64,000 bases of DNA from Cristatella mucedo (Eukaryota > Bryozoa > Phylactolaemata > Cristatellidae), in NCBI GenBank assembly GCA_009760855.2, contig WPIO01000008.1, positions 10,868,501 through 10,932,500 on the forward strand, written 5' to 3'. A program made the translations under genes and the position numbers. The stretch's first letter is position 1. Every line of letters begins with the position of its first letter. The notes beneath the pieces are model-generated. The model saw nothing but the letters and a program-made list of their open reading frames with translations. It did not search any database and was not told the DNA's origin. Positions 24,901-31,587 of the stretch are shown here, piece by piece.

Positions 24901-27900
24901 GAAGCACATCTATAAAAATTGCTTGTTAATCATTCAATTCGTCATGAACCACTTAAGATGGCAACCATGCACTTGTTGACCGTTGGCATTGCACTAATGA
25001 TGAGTTAATTGTGAACAATAACTATTCAATTGCCTCTATTGAATGAGGTCACGCCCACAACAGGCCAACGAGCCGTATGATGTGCGTTAGCTGCATCGGA
25101 TTGATTTCGCAGTCTCTTTGTCTTAGGTAAGTTTATATAAGCAGTCATCGCAAGCAGGCAATGCTGCATTACTGTTATTTATCGTCTGTGTAATCCGGAT
25201 TGCCGGTATAACGAAGCTACCTGATATTTAAAATTTTCTAGAATGCTCTTTTGCTTGGTCCGTTTTCGGGATAATTATGGTGAGGTCTCAATTCACCTTG
25301 AATTTTTTTGTTAGTTCTTGTCCACAACTAACACCTATAACTTTTAACATTCAGTACACTTAAGCCCCCAGGGCAGTTAAGTCGATCAGCTTTCGTTCTG
25401 TACCACCTTTAATGCTTGCTCAAGGCAAGCTTTAAAGGAAAGCTTCGTTAGGCACAGTAGAGTGCTGCCGACTCCAAAACTCGAGGACGCCAAGCATGGA
25501 GCCTATAGTTTTGCTGGGGTCCAGTCATTAAGGCACGGTGCACCCTGCTTTGATGACTATTGCTGACTTTTGATGACTATTGATGACTTATTGATGACTT
25601 TGATGACTACTGCTATGACGTGTCGCTGTGGATGAGTATTGAGCTCAAAGGTAACCCAGCTCGTTGCATCAAAGCAGGGTATATTTCATAGAATCCTAGC
25701 TGATTAAACAGCCTCTTTTTGTATAGCGACAGAAGAGCCTTTACGGCTATCACCACCGCTTGCAGTGGCGATAAAGAATCGCCCACCACAGAAATCGAAC
25801 CCACGACCTCGGGACCGAAGTCGTGAAAGCAACCGCCTTACCTAGTGTGCCATCATGGCTCACCATATGACTGAAAGTATGCAAGCCACTGGTTCAGTAA
25901 TAACACGCACAATTTCGGCGAAAATTAGCACACTAATATATAGATAATTTCATAGAAAAACGAGGGCTGGCCAGCATACTTGTACTCCTTATCGGAAGGT
26001 TTAATGAGCACAAAATATATGAAGCTGTTTCGTGTTGCCACTCATTGTCTCCAGTAATTATCTAGCAATGCAAACTAGTTCATTAGTACCTGCTGGAGAA
26101 TGAGGTCCATTTAACAGCAACATATAACTAATAATTTATGTTTGGTCTGGTTTCAGATAGCGGTGCTACAAAAAATATTTTTATTTTGTACGTTGATAAC
26201 CCGGTAAGAGGAGCGAGCAGCAGTCAATGTGTCTACCAGTGTTATTTAGTCTCTAGATCAGTTGGAGATTCACGTGTCCTGCCTCACATGTGCTCACGAT
26301 AAAGCAGCTGTCTCTATAAAACTCTACCGAATTTTCTGTAGCTGCTACCCAAATCCGCACTAACCTATTGGTTATGCAGAAGTTGTGCCATCCAAAATTT
26401 AATGGTATTAGCCCTTGAGGTTGGTTTAGGTAGTATTGCTCGAGGTACGTCTTTCCATACTAATCCTATGCGACTGGTCATTAGATTCGTGCTTGACATC
26501 CACTGTCAAGTCAGCCTGCTTAGAGTTAGGGAGCATTGCCAAAATCAAGGCCTGCCTATTTAAGAGTACGAAAGACAAATGATTTCAGGCCTTTGGGACA
26601 TTGTGTCTTAATTATTGGAGTTACATTTAATAGTAACAATATTTTTGCATAGACCCCTCAGAGAACCTAATCTTTCACGAGGCACTTTACATCTGCCGTA
26701 AAGGATGCATGATCAAATTGATACTGGTAGTATGCACAATGTCAACCAGCGTAACAGCGTTAGAGGCGGTATGCACAGTGCCAACATCCAAATAAGGTTA
26801 GTGGCACCATGCACAGTGTCAGCTCGCACAAGCACACAGAGGACAAGTCATAATGACCCAATAAAGGCTGCGATAAACACGTGCATGTTTAGGTTCTTTT
26901 TAAACGTCTTCAAGTCAAGCAATGTCATGGACCGGACCTTAATTTCAAGACTCTCGGCATGACCTTTCATCGTCTACCACTGGTGCTAAGCTCTTTGGCA
27001 CTGCTGGTCAGTCGTCAGCGGAGGAGCCCCGACATGATCTCACTAATTTCTGAGCTTCACTGGCTTCTTATGCAGCCTCTAATCGATTTCAAAGTTCCTC
27101 AAGCTTACTGACATGTCCCTTCATTAACTTGCTCCTTCTTACCTTTCAGACTTCCTTGATACATCAGCGTGCTCATTTATTACCCATTTCTCAGCATCTA
27201 GTCATCTCGCTAGCCCTCAAACAGTTGCAATATTAAATTGAAAACTTGCGATGCTCAAGCTTTCACTAGTAAGAACCCAAAGTCTGGAACTCACATCCAG
27301 CTAGAACACCACCTGCAATGACCTCACTTTCATAAAGTCTCAGCTCAGTCGCATCTGTGGCGGAAAGCTTATATTTCACTGAAATAAATTTGTCTTTTTT
27401 ATTCGGAGGTGCTGCTCTAAGGGTGTACCTCTTCTTGATTCAGTGCATGTAACGAACCAGCGGTCGTAATAACATGGTGGAAACGAATGTCTTCGTTCAA
27501 GCCATACTACGCTTGCCTAAGCATGACAGAGGTCTACTTTTTCCAGATTTACACACTATAAATCACTGTTTTCTTGATGCTGATTCCCACACGGTGACTT
27601 TTAAAGTGCCTGTGAAGATAAAGTTCTGACAGGACGCTATGCAAATGACCCATTATTTTTGTTATTAACAATTCTTTTTCTGGAAGAGATGTGGAAGGAA
27701 AGATAGCCATCGTTGCACCATTTCCGAGGAATTAGACCTCCAGGAGGTACTGCACAGTGTAGTCTGCTTTGAAATTTCGTGCAGCAACTAATATCCTAGT
27801 AGTACCTGTTCGTCCACGAACTTGGACCTCGTGGCTACCGGCTAAAGTCTTATTAGGCAATGATAGAAGCAATCGCAGCAATGTACACAAAGGCCCAGCC

Positions 27901-30900
27901 AATAGCCCACGCCATCTTGCACAGTTCTCAAGCCCTCCTAACCTTACTGGATGCTTAGAACGAGAGTGAAACTGGTCTAAACAGTTGACATTCATGTACA
28001 AGGATGTGGAGTTGACCAAAGCCATTGCTTAAAATGCCTCTTCTTTTCATGTCTAGGGTCACGGAGCACTGCGAGAAAAATCAATTGCTTGCTCTCTTGC
28101 CTATAATTTTTTCCAGAGCACATAACACCACTAACGCATAATTATTGACCATCCGCGTGACTGTCGAGGCGGCAACCGTGGACAATGAGATTGTCAATCA
28201 CCTGTAACAAAGGTGAGTTCACACCTGCGAGAAGCTGGTCAATCTACGTCAGCGGTATTGAATCAACTATGCAGTGCCTTTGTCTCATGTGAATCTCTGT
28301 AATTAGTCATTGTAATCTAGAATGCTGCACCACTGCTGTTCACTGACTCCACCACTCTTATCTCCTGCAGCATGTAGCCACGTGATGTTTACGTTTTTCT
28401 AGTCAGCTCTTTTGCAGTTTCTGCTTCCTGCGCTGACGGTAGTGGTCCATTTTTAGGCTCGCTGTGGTGGAGTTCTAATTAGCCGTGCAAATCGTTTGAA
28501 CTTTTGCTGATCGCCAAAGTGCGTAGTTTTACCTTGAATATGCTGGTACCACCTAATAAGCCGAGCCCACCGAGCTGCTTCCGCTCCCTACCCATTTTAA
28601 AACTCAGGGTAAGTTATATGGACCGTCGTTGTGCAGCATGGCGGTAAGCAACCGTCTAAGCTACACGAGCATTTCAAGTAAAGGAGCCCACGTTTTTACC
28701 AGGGTTCAAGCTTCAAAGCCGAGTGCACAAAGCTAGGATGACTTTGTGCTCAATCGTCATCGCCAGCCATATTGCAAAACAAGGGCCGCACTGCCAAGCC
28801 GAGTTCTATTATATGTCAGCATTTGATATCACCCTGAAAGAGATAAGCGTCGGTACCTCGCCAATTAAGGCTTCCTAGAATCTCGTAAAAATGCGATTAT
28901 TTTCACTAATAGCAGCAAAGGCTCGAAGTCTACTCGATGGTACAAGTGCCTAGTATTGATGAAAGGTAAGATAACTGATGGGTGCTAGAAGTTAATCGGC
29001 TGCTTGTACTGTATCTGGTTAGTCAATGCAAGACATCGATATAGATAATCTTTTTGGCAATTTGGCTTGCCTGACTTGGGCTGAATCGCGCCCGATCTTA
29101 TCTTTGAGCAGCCTGCGAGCGATACTGCTGGGCCCTCAGAAAAGCGGGACTTGGTGTCTAGCACATGCTCCTCCAATAAATATTCTCTTAATTTCCTGGA
29201 ATTAGTACCCGATCTGCTTTAATTCTTGGTGGAAGCAGAGTACCCAAAAGTCGGATTCAATATGCACCTCGGCGGCAGTAAGCCGAAATAACCACGAACC
29301 AGCTGTGTAGCCGTGGCGCGGCCTGGAGCTGCAGCACAGTCATCGCTGGTTTCGCTCGAATGGACTGTAGCCTCTAGTGCCAGCTCTAGTCGGGCCTAGT
29401 TCTTTACGTAGCCAGACACTGGCAGGCTGGCGAATGTCTAACCGGTTGCCATAGTCTCAGCAGCAGCAGGACCTTTCAATTAACAGAGCGGAGTATTCAG
29501 CCAGCTAAGCTAATCTGGTAGTCACACTTTTGCAGGGTTGCTGGCTTTTAGTATTTCCCATTTCGTAAGCCTTATGTAGCCCCAGCTCCTCCGTCTGAGA
29601 CAACTCAAAAGCACATACGTACATGGACAAATTGATGCATATACGCATTTATACGGACAGACCATCAATAAATGAGCTACAGTGTGGACGATGAGACGCC
29701 CAGCATAGGTACCCAGCTCTAACAATCTACCGTCACCAGCCTTGAAAATCCCTAACTGCACTGTCATTCCGGCCATCGAATTACATTGTATAATAGGCGT
29801 GCCACATTTCGAATAAATCCTAAAGAGACCACTTCCGGAGTAGGTGCTCTAAGGATACATCACGGCGTTGGCGAACGAAGCTAGAACTGTTTGCTACTCT
29901 TTGCTTGTCTATGACGGATCAACAGCTGAAGGAGCAGTTAGTGCGCCGACATCTTGAAGCCAATGAGCAGCTAGTCATAGCCATTAGGCTGCGTCGCCTT
30001 CTGATAAGACATTTCTGGCCCCCTACCCGGCATAATGCTGGTCACTTCACCGAAACAGGGAGGATCCGTGCTCAGATCCCTGTATCAGCGTGGGGACGTG
30101 AGAAGTGCTACCAACTGAAACGACTTTATAAGAGATGAAGGTAAGTTGTAGAGCGAGTTGCGAAGCTCTGAGCAAAATTCAGAGCCGCATAAAGGCAGCT
30201 ATAGAATTTTCCGACCGAATGAAGAATATAGTATACAAGAGTGGAAACTTTATGTGGATTACCCCCGGTCAAGTGGTCATATCTTGGACACTTTGCCGCA
30301 TGTCAAGTGGAGGTTTTCAAAAGCTATAGCACAGCGTCAGTATTCAGTTGACCTTAATGCCGCTCCACGGGCCATGTCCAGTTATCCGCTAGCAGATATG
30401 TTAGTTTTAAGAGACAAACAACTTGGCTTCCTTAATCCTGATCAGCACAGCAGGCGGTGAACCACGTTTACAGGCTTATGGGGAGGCTGGATCCTGCAGA
30501 AGCCAAATTGGCTGCACCTTTCATATCACATCGGTCACTAGAGAAATGTGTTATAGTCTTCATGGTCTTAATAGGTTGAAGTATTTGTGGTCTTAATTGA
30601 GCTTCCTCTAGATAACTCTTTTGGATTAGTGGGCAAAAGCAAAAGCACATAAATTGATGCCAATAGCAGAACAAGATTTTCAAAGCATCAAGCGGACCTA
30701 CGCCAGAAATAAACGTCGGAGACTTTGTAGCATTACAATGGCGTAGTGTAATTAACAGGTTATATGGCGATACGTTACATTTATCTTCGACCTTTCTCAT
30801 GCGATATAGCTGTTTCTTCAATTTAAAATGTTGATCCTTTTCGTAACTTGTAGGTTGTTGTAGATTTTTATCCTATCAACTTCGGACCATCACCCTAATT

Positions 30901-31587
30901 TTACGCAAGAGAGCATCCTCCTCGGTGGTCTACTAGGCTATACTTTAATTCAGTCAGCGAAGCTGTAAATTAATAGTTGAAACTGATTCAGGAAGATCCC
31001 TCCCGACTGTTTTGCAGGTTATAAAAGCTAGGGCAATTTAAACTGGATACCTTAACATTCTTAATCAAAGAAATCAAGTCACATAGGGTACAATACAATG
31101 CAAGTTTGATCATCATATTAATTAAAGATTGTGCAGTTAGGAAATATGCGTAGTGTGCATTTTTATTTATAAATTGAAGCCTCTCAAAGATTTAGTTTTA
31201 AATTGAATCTTTCAAGATAATATTTACGGTGAAATTGGAAAATCGCTCAGGTTTTTGGAGTAAAGTTAACTTTTCTTTCACATATTTACAGACAAGTGCA
31301 GCTAGAAGTTTGCTATTCAGCCTTGCATGCTGCAACTGTCGGCAAGCCGGGTTAGCGGTCACTGTAGCTTCAATAGCTCCCATGAAACCGGGGAATTTAA
31401 AAAAAGAATTCAATGGGGGGCTACACCTACCTCCACCATGGTCCAGCAGAATGGCTAGGATGCCATGATGACCGTTTCGAGCTGCATAGTGTAAAGCCGT
31501 CATGCCTCGCCTGTCGGTCGTATTGACGGACTTGGGATCCAGATCGAGGCAACTCACCACGGCCGACTGCACGCCGTCGCGAGCTGC
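218..31587 (-). CDS. TRPA1-like channel gene, N-terminal ankyrin domain (multi-exon, partial)
   Basis: TRPA channels are tetrameric non-selective cation channels of the plasma membrane, opened by irritants or temperature; a long N-terminal ankyrin stack precedes six membrane helices. Here twelve minus-strand exons (separate entries) join in compatible phases, apart from the lesions noted, into about 15 ankyrin repeats. The assignment rests on repeat register: repeat 6 has a long linker before a 'D.EG....HSAV..G' repeat 7, repeat 11 has a long linker ending in 'LVNAKD', and repeat 13 ends 'LNDTDHDGR', all where TRPA1 has its irregular repeats. Repeat 1 is at 31.5 kb, so only a short N-terminal cap should be missing upstream. 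The membrane part would be left of position 1. Other ankyrin-only proteins (ANKRD28/44/52 type) share single-repeat similarity but not the linker pattern. Four small frame or phase lesions and one absent repeat leave open that this is a pseudogene. Confidence 0.8.
685..950 (-). mobile_element. Non-LTR family B fragment, 3' end
   Basis: This is nearly identical to 41406-41665. The minus strand encodes the tail of a reverse-transcriptase ORF ([20 protein letters not shown]...) with 3' flank ending GTTACTGACGGAGATACATTACA, a worn (TACA)n-like tail. It is truncated at 950, where similarity stops, and sits in the intron between exons 5306 and 354. Confidence 0.75.
1480..2600 (+). mobile_element. 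Ancient L2/CR1-like LINE copy (family A relative), RT to C-terminus
   Basis: Very decayed. In order on the + strand: an RT motif A remnant ([15 protein letters not shown], compare DLSAAFDTIDHQVLL at 48.35 kb), then [17 protein letters not shown] near 2010-2065, then [12 protein letters not shown] near 2310, and a C-terminal block [22 protein letters not shown] near 2480-2560. The order matches the intact family and the spacing shows internal deletions. There are many stops. Confidence 0.65.
3393..3623 (-). mobile_element. Nested LINE family A 3' fragment with 11-bp target-site duplication
   Basis: A 231-bp 3' UTR fragment in minus orientation; its (AAT)n tail abuts the left duplicate. CTTGTAAAAAT occurs at 3382-3392 and again at 3624-3634, exactly bracketing the insert, and removing insert plus one duplicate restores the host LINE sequence. 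With the host 3' UTR (3780-4023) it forms a long inverted repeat. Confidence 0.88.
3950..3989 (+). promoter_or_regulatory. 3' stem-loop of LINE family A
   Basis: AAAGCACC pairs with GGTGCTTT; other copies have AAAGCGCC with GGCGCTTT, a compensatory change. It lies directly before the ATT tail in every well-kept copy. A 3' stem-loop recognised by the element's own reverse transcriptase is known in CR1/L2-type elements; that role is inferred here. Confidence 0.65.
4872..4944. repeat. (TA)n microsatellite
   Basis: About 35 TA units with a single G interruption, in the intron below exon 5306-5467. Confidence 0.95.
5306..5467 (-). CDS. TRPA-like exon: ankyrin repeats 13-14
   Basis: The acceptor is ATTGTTTTAG|A AAC and the donor ACTCG|GTAAGA. 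It has 53 codons, [19 protein letters not shown] to GGNIAT, plus [28 protein letters not shown] is the clearest motif, opening with the Asp-X-Asp turn typical of this part of TRPA1. It ends in phase 2 and does not match the phase-1 exon at 218-354, so an exon encoding repeat 15 is missing between them. Confidence 0.86.
5468..7308. other. Intron, no feature recognised
   Basis: AT-rich intron sequence between TRPA-like exons. Short open frames here look like chance frames. No SINE, LINE or microsatellite longer than a few units was seen. Confidence 0.5.
7309..7466 (-). CDS. TRPA-like exon: ankyrin repeats 11-13
   Basis: The acceptor is CTCCTATTGCAG|GAT and the donor GCTGCTCA|GTATGC. It has 52 codons, [20 protein letters not shown] to APLHVAA, plus CA. 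The open frame reads on to QYADDA and a stop, but splicing at CA|GT joins to A|AC GGC CAC and gives [15 protein letters not shown], a textbook repeat, so the read-through is intron. Only 165 bases of intron separate it from the exon above. Confidence 0.87.
7632..7850 (-). pseudogene. TRPA-like exon: ankyrin repeats 9-11, two single-base lesions
   Basis: The acceptor is TATTTTTAG|GGCCC and the donor TCGAAG|GTATCG. The protein signal is clear: [21 protein letters not shown], then LQYLLDLGA, then [19 protein letters not shown] and the long linker of repeat 11. Two breaks exist. The join from the previous phase-0 exon lacks one base (GGG where GGGG would fit) and would run into a TGA after 11 codons. 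A run of three G on the + strand (7746-7748) is one longer than the frame allows. Both sit in G/C runs, so assembly error and decay are equally possible. Confidence 0.75.
7851..10291. other. Intron, no feature recognised
   Basis: About 2.4 kb without a supported gene, repeat or structural RNA. Joining the exons on either side gives a 33-residue ankyrin repeat, so no coding exon is expected inside. Confidence 0.5.
10292..10340 (-). CDS. TRPA-like exon: ankyrin repeat 9 core, 49 bp
   Basis: This is a 49-base exon between TTAATTTACAG|GGC and GCCAAG|GTAAGA, too short to show as an open frame on its own. With the two bases carried over it reads [17 protein letters not shown] in phase 0. [35 protein letters not shown] gives a 33-residue repeat when joined to the next exon. 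Confidence 0.82.
10575..10699 (-). CDS. TRPA-like exon: ankyrin repeat 8 and start of 9
   Basis: The acceptor is AAAATTACAG|CTC and the donor CTGCACAG|GTACTT. It has 41 codons, [15 protein letters not shown] to GRTPLH, plus two bases. It has a canonical TCLHLAA helix pair and an '[13 protein letters not shown]' beta-hairpin. Phase 2 at the end joins to the small exon at 10292-10340 as Arg. Confidence 0.88.
11385..11651 (-). mobile_element. Possible RTE-type reverse transcriptase remnant
   Basis: An 88-codon minus-strand frame contains [23 protein letters not shown], reminiscent of RT motif A in RTE-clade elements (FIDFKKAFDS...LW), followed by an ATT-rich stretch. Only this one motif supports it, and it could be chance. 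Confidence 0.3.
12941..12998. repeat. (CA)n(TA)n compound microsatellite
   Basis: 19 CA units followed by 10 TA units, 45 bases inside the intron from the donor of exon 13043-13197. Confidence 0.95.
13043..13197 (-). CDS. TRPA-like exon: repeat 6 linker and repeat 7
   Basis: The acceptor is TTTTTATTTCCACAG|CC and the donor CAAAAA|GTAAGT. The split G|CC gives Ala; then a serine- and aspartate-rich linker ([20 protein letters not shown]) precedes [20 protein letters not shown] long linker at this point, followed by a repeat with HSAV, is a hallmark position in TRPA1. The intron below begins within 45 bases of a CA/TA microsatellite (12941-12998). Confidence 0.87.
13570..13672 (-). CDS. TRPA-like exon: ankyrin repeats 5-6
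   Basis: The acceptor is AAATTTCTAG|ATT and the donor TTATTAG|GTAAGC. It encodes 34 codons ([10 protein letters not shown] ... EALL) plus one base. Only the phase-0 frame stays open through the acceptor. The hydrophobic helix [10 protein letters not shown] leads into the long linker of repeat 6 on the next exon. A 371-bp intron without recognisable content follows. Confidence 0.8.
13816..13925 (-). pseudogene. TRPA-like exon: ankyrin repeats 4-5, with frame lesions
   Basis: A strong acceptor (TTTGTCCTTGCAG) is followed by [21 protein letters not shown], which completes repeat 4 at exactly 33 residues after joining VDSLE. A tandem duplication of four bases (TGAA TGAA, 13860-13867 on +) then shifts the frame into a TGA. 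Past it the repeat continues as [14 protein letters not shown]. The donor reads CTGG|GTATAC with one G too many for the phase-0 join to ISQGAN. Dropping the four-base copy and one G gives a 33-residue repeat, so the exon is real in origin but broken as written. Confidence 0.7.
14296..14455 (+). mobile_element. tRNA-derived SINE, old copy
   Basis: An A-box-like TAGCCCAGGAGG (14302) and a B box GGTTCGAATAC (14346-14356), then the family body ending TATAAATAAGGCAG. It aligns along its length with the SINEs at 25.7, 56.9 and 62.9 kb but has many substitutions. It lacks the leader found in the two young copies. Confidence 0.75.
15060..15180 (+). mobile_element. LINE family A 3' terminus fragment
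   Basis: GAAGTGCCTAGAAAGCGATTCAGCTCTCTGAGGGC is the family's 3' stem-loop region, followed by a short ATTATTATT tail. It is only the last ~120 bases and is in a TRPA intron. Confidence 0.7.
16020..16170 (-). mobile_element. LINE family A 3' terminus fragment
   Basis: A worn AAT-rich tail (16035-16072) precedes AGCACCCTCTGAGAACTTAATG and GCACTTTACG, the 3' stem-loop seen from the opposite strand. The rest of the element is missing. Confidence 0.65.
16390..16510 (+). mobile_element. LINE family A 3' terminus fragment
   Basis: TTAAGTGCCTAGAAAGAGATTTAG matches the family's terminal stem-loop; the tail is decayed (ATTGTTATCGCTATCATTAT). It and 16020-16170 face each other about 220 bases apart. 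Confidence 0.6.
16780..17640 (-). mobile_element. LINE family A copy, C-terminal ORF and 3' UTR
   Basis: On the + strand it opens with the complementary 3' end (GCATCCTCAGAGAACTTAAT), runs through the 3' UTR (TAGCATGCTCAGAGTCAGCA) and the C-terminal ORF; the minus strand reads ...[11 protein letters not shown]-like and LPVKQ-like segments with many stops. It is truncated upstream near the block equivalent to LSLDDHI. Confidence 0.75.
17641..18620. other. Unassigned sequence, possibly an unknown repeat
   Basis: Contains a poly-A/G run (18050-18075) and two similar motifs GGAGGGACAACTCCCCC and GGGGGATAACTCCTAC about 35 bases apart (18336-18380), plus TGACCTTGG...AAGGTCATCAGAAGGTCAAAA. Motifs of this kind recur in some invertebrate repeats, but no second copy is in the window. 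Confidence 0.3.
19651..19826 (-). CDS. TRPA-like exon: ankyrin repeats 2-4
   Basis: The acceptor is TATGTTTCAG|ACG and the donor CTCGAG|GTAAAG. It has 58 whole codons plus the two bases finishing the phase-1 Asp codon. Two full TALHLAA/TAMHLAA repeats are visible ([33 protein letters not shown]). It is the best preserved exon, with no lesion. The intron upstream (19827-31430) is the longest of the gene. Confidence 0.88.
19893..19981 (+). ncRNA. Candidate structured RNA hairpin (39-bp stem) in TRPA intron
   Basis: Arms 19893-19931 and 19943-19981 pair over 39 positions around an 11-base loop (GGATTTTCTCT): 31 Watson-Crick pairs, 5 G-U pairs and 3 mismatches, no bulges. The arms begin ACTAGTTGATTTTACG and end CGTAAAGTCAGCTAGT. 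On the minus strand the five G-U pairs become A-C mismatches, so if an RNA matters it is the + strand, antisense to the TRPA gene. Size fits an animal microRNA precursor; a decayed miniature inverted-repeat element is the main alternative. Confidence 0.45.
20769..20958. repeat. Diverged direct repeat, copy 1
   Basis: GGACAGAACTAGGACGCAAA ... GTCTCAGCCG ... AAGAGCACC ... CCATATCCACAG aligns in order with 21246-21420. No terminal structure is visible. It lies in the TRPA intron. Confidence 0.45.
21246..21420. repeat. Diverged direct repeat, copy 2
   Basis: GGTCAGAACTAGGCCACAAA ... GTGTCAGCCG ... AAGAGCACT ... CTATATCCATAATG mirrors 20769-20958. It is either an old tandem duplication or two copies of an unnamed element. 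Confidence 0.45.
24190..24440. repeat. Imperfect (CA)n-rich low-complexity tract
   Basis: Repeated CACACA, CTCACA and CACGCG blocks with interruptions. Cys/Val-rich open frames on the minus strand here are products of the simple repeat. Confidence 0.9.
24889..25180 (+). repeat. Diverged dispersed repeat, copy 1
   Basis: Shares ordered blocks with 28055-28345: GAGTCACGAAGCAC, AATTGCTTG, TGGCAACC, GCAGTCTCTTTGTCTTA, AGTCATCG and AATGCTGCA. It includes a TATA-like TTTATATAAGCAG. No coding content. Confidence 0.4.
25548..25615. repeat. TTGATGACTA minisatellite
   Basis: About six imperfect copies of a 10-11 base unit (TTGATGACTAT / TTGATGACTTA), just right-flanked by the SINE at 25.7 kb. Confidence 0.85.
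25694..25946 (-). mobile_element. Young tRNA-derived SINE with 5' leader and 11-bp target duplication
   Basis: The minus strand reads leader (TTAGTGTGCTAATTTTCG), A box TGGCACACTAGG, B box GGTTCGATTTC (25791-25801 on +) and body ending GGCTGTTTAATCAGCTAGG. ATTTCATAGAA flanks it at 25683-25693 and 25947-25957. It is highly similar to 56845-57089 over the whole length, including some 75 bases before the tRNA-like part. No poly-A tail. Confidence 0.88.
26640..26945 (-). mobile_element. LINE family A 3' UTR copy
   Basis: Reads from the complementary terminal stem-loop (CCTCAGAGAACCTAATC, GGCACTTTACATC) through TATGCACAGTGCCAAC and AGTGTCAGCTCGCACAAGCAC to the AAAAAGAACCT region at the ORF end. 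Tail lost. It is back to back with a + strand fragment starting at 26955. Confidence 0.8.
26955..27372 (+). mobile_element. L2-like LINE C-terminal fragment
   Basis: The + strand shows [19 protein letters not shown] (compare DLHWLPVKQRIEFKV), SFLPFRLP and [14 protein letters not shown] (compare AFSSYALKAWNSLP). Frames are broken. It is more divergent than family A, so it may be a related family. Confidence 0.6.
28055..28345 (+). repeat. Diverged dispersed repeat, copy 2
   Basis: Counterpart of 24889-25180 in the same orientation: GGGTCACGGAGCAC, AATTGCTTG, CGGCAACC, GCAGTGCCTTTGTCTCA, AGTCATTG and AATGCTGCA in the same order. About 3.2 kb apart. Confidence 0.4.
31431..31587 (-). CDS. TRPA-like exon: ankyrin repeats 1-2
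   Basis: The acceptor is a pyrimidine tract ending TTTGCAG before 31587; the donor GAG|GTAGGT lies at 31431/31430. The exon encodes 52 codons from [10 protein letters not shown] to LLDHGG and ends in phase 1; the split codon G|AC joins to the next exon as Asp, giving LLDHGG-DVGCP, an ideal ankyrin junction. The open frame runs a little further upstream (VPQRDALHSLQ) without an in-frame ATG before a stop, so this is taken as an internal exon and the start codon lies further right. Confidence 0.85.

Larger units (their letters stand above)
19827..31430. other. Long intron, remainder
   Basis: Between the elements listed, the stretches 19982-20768, 21421-24189, 24441-24888, 25181-25547, 25958-26639, 27373-28054 and 28346-31430 contain only short frames with no recognised domain. 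The flanking exons join directly in phase and register, so no TRPA exon is expected. Confidence 0.5.

Noticed and set aside
29905-30460. Overlapping frames of 64-100 codons on the + strand as a small gene
   Set aside because: No domain, no splice structure, and lengths within chance expectation.
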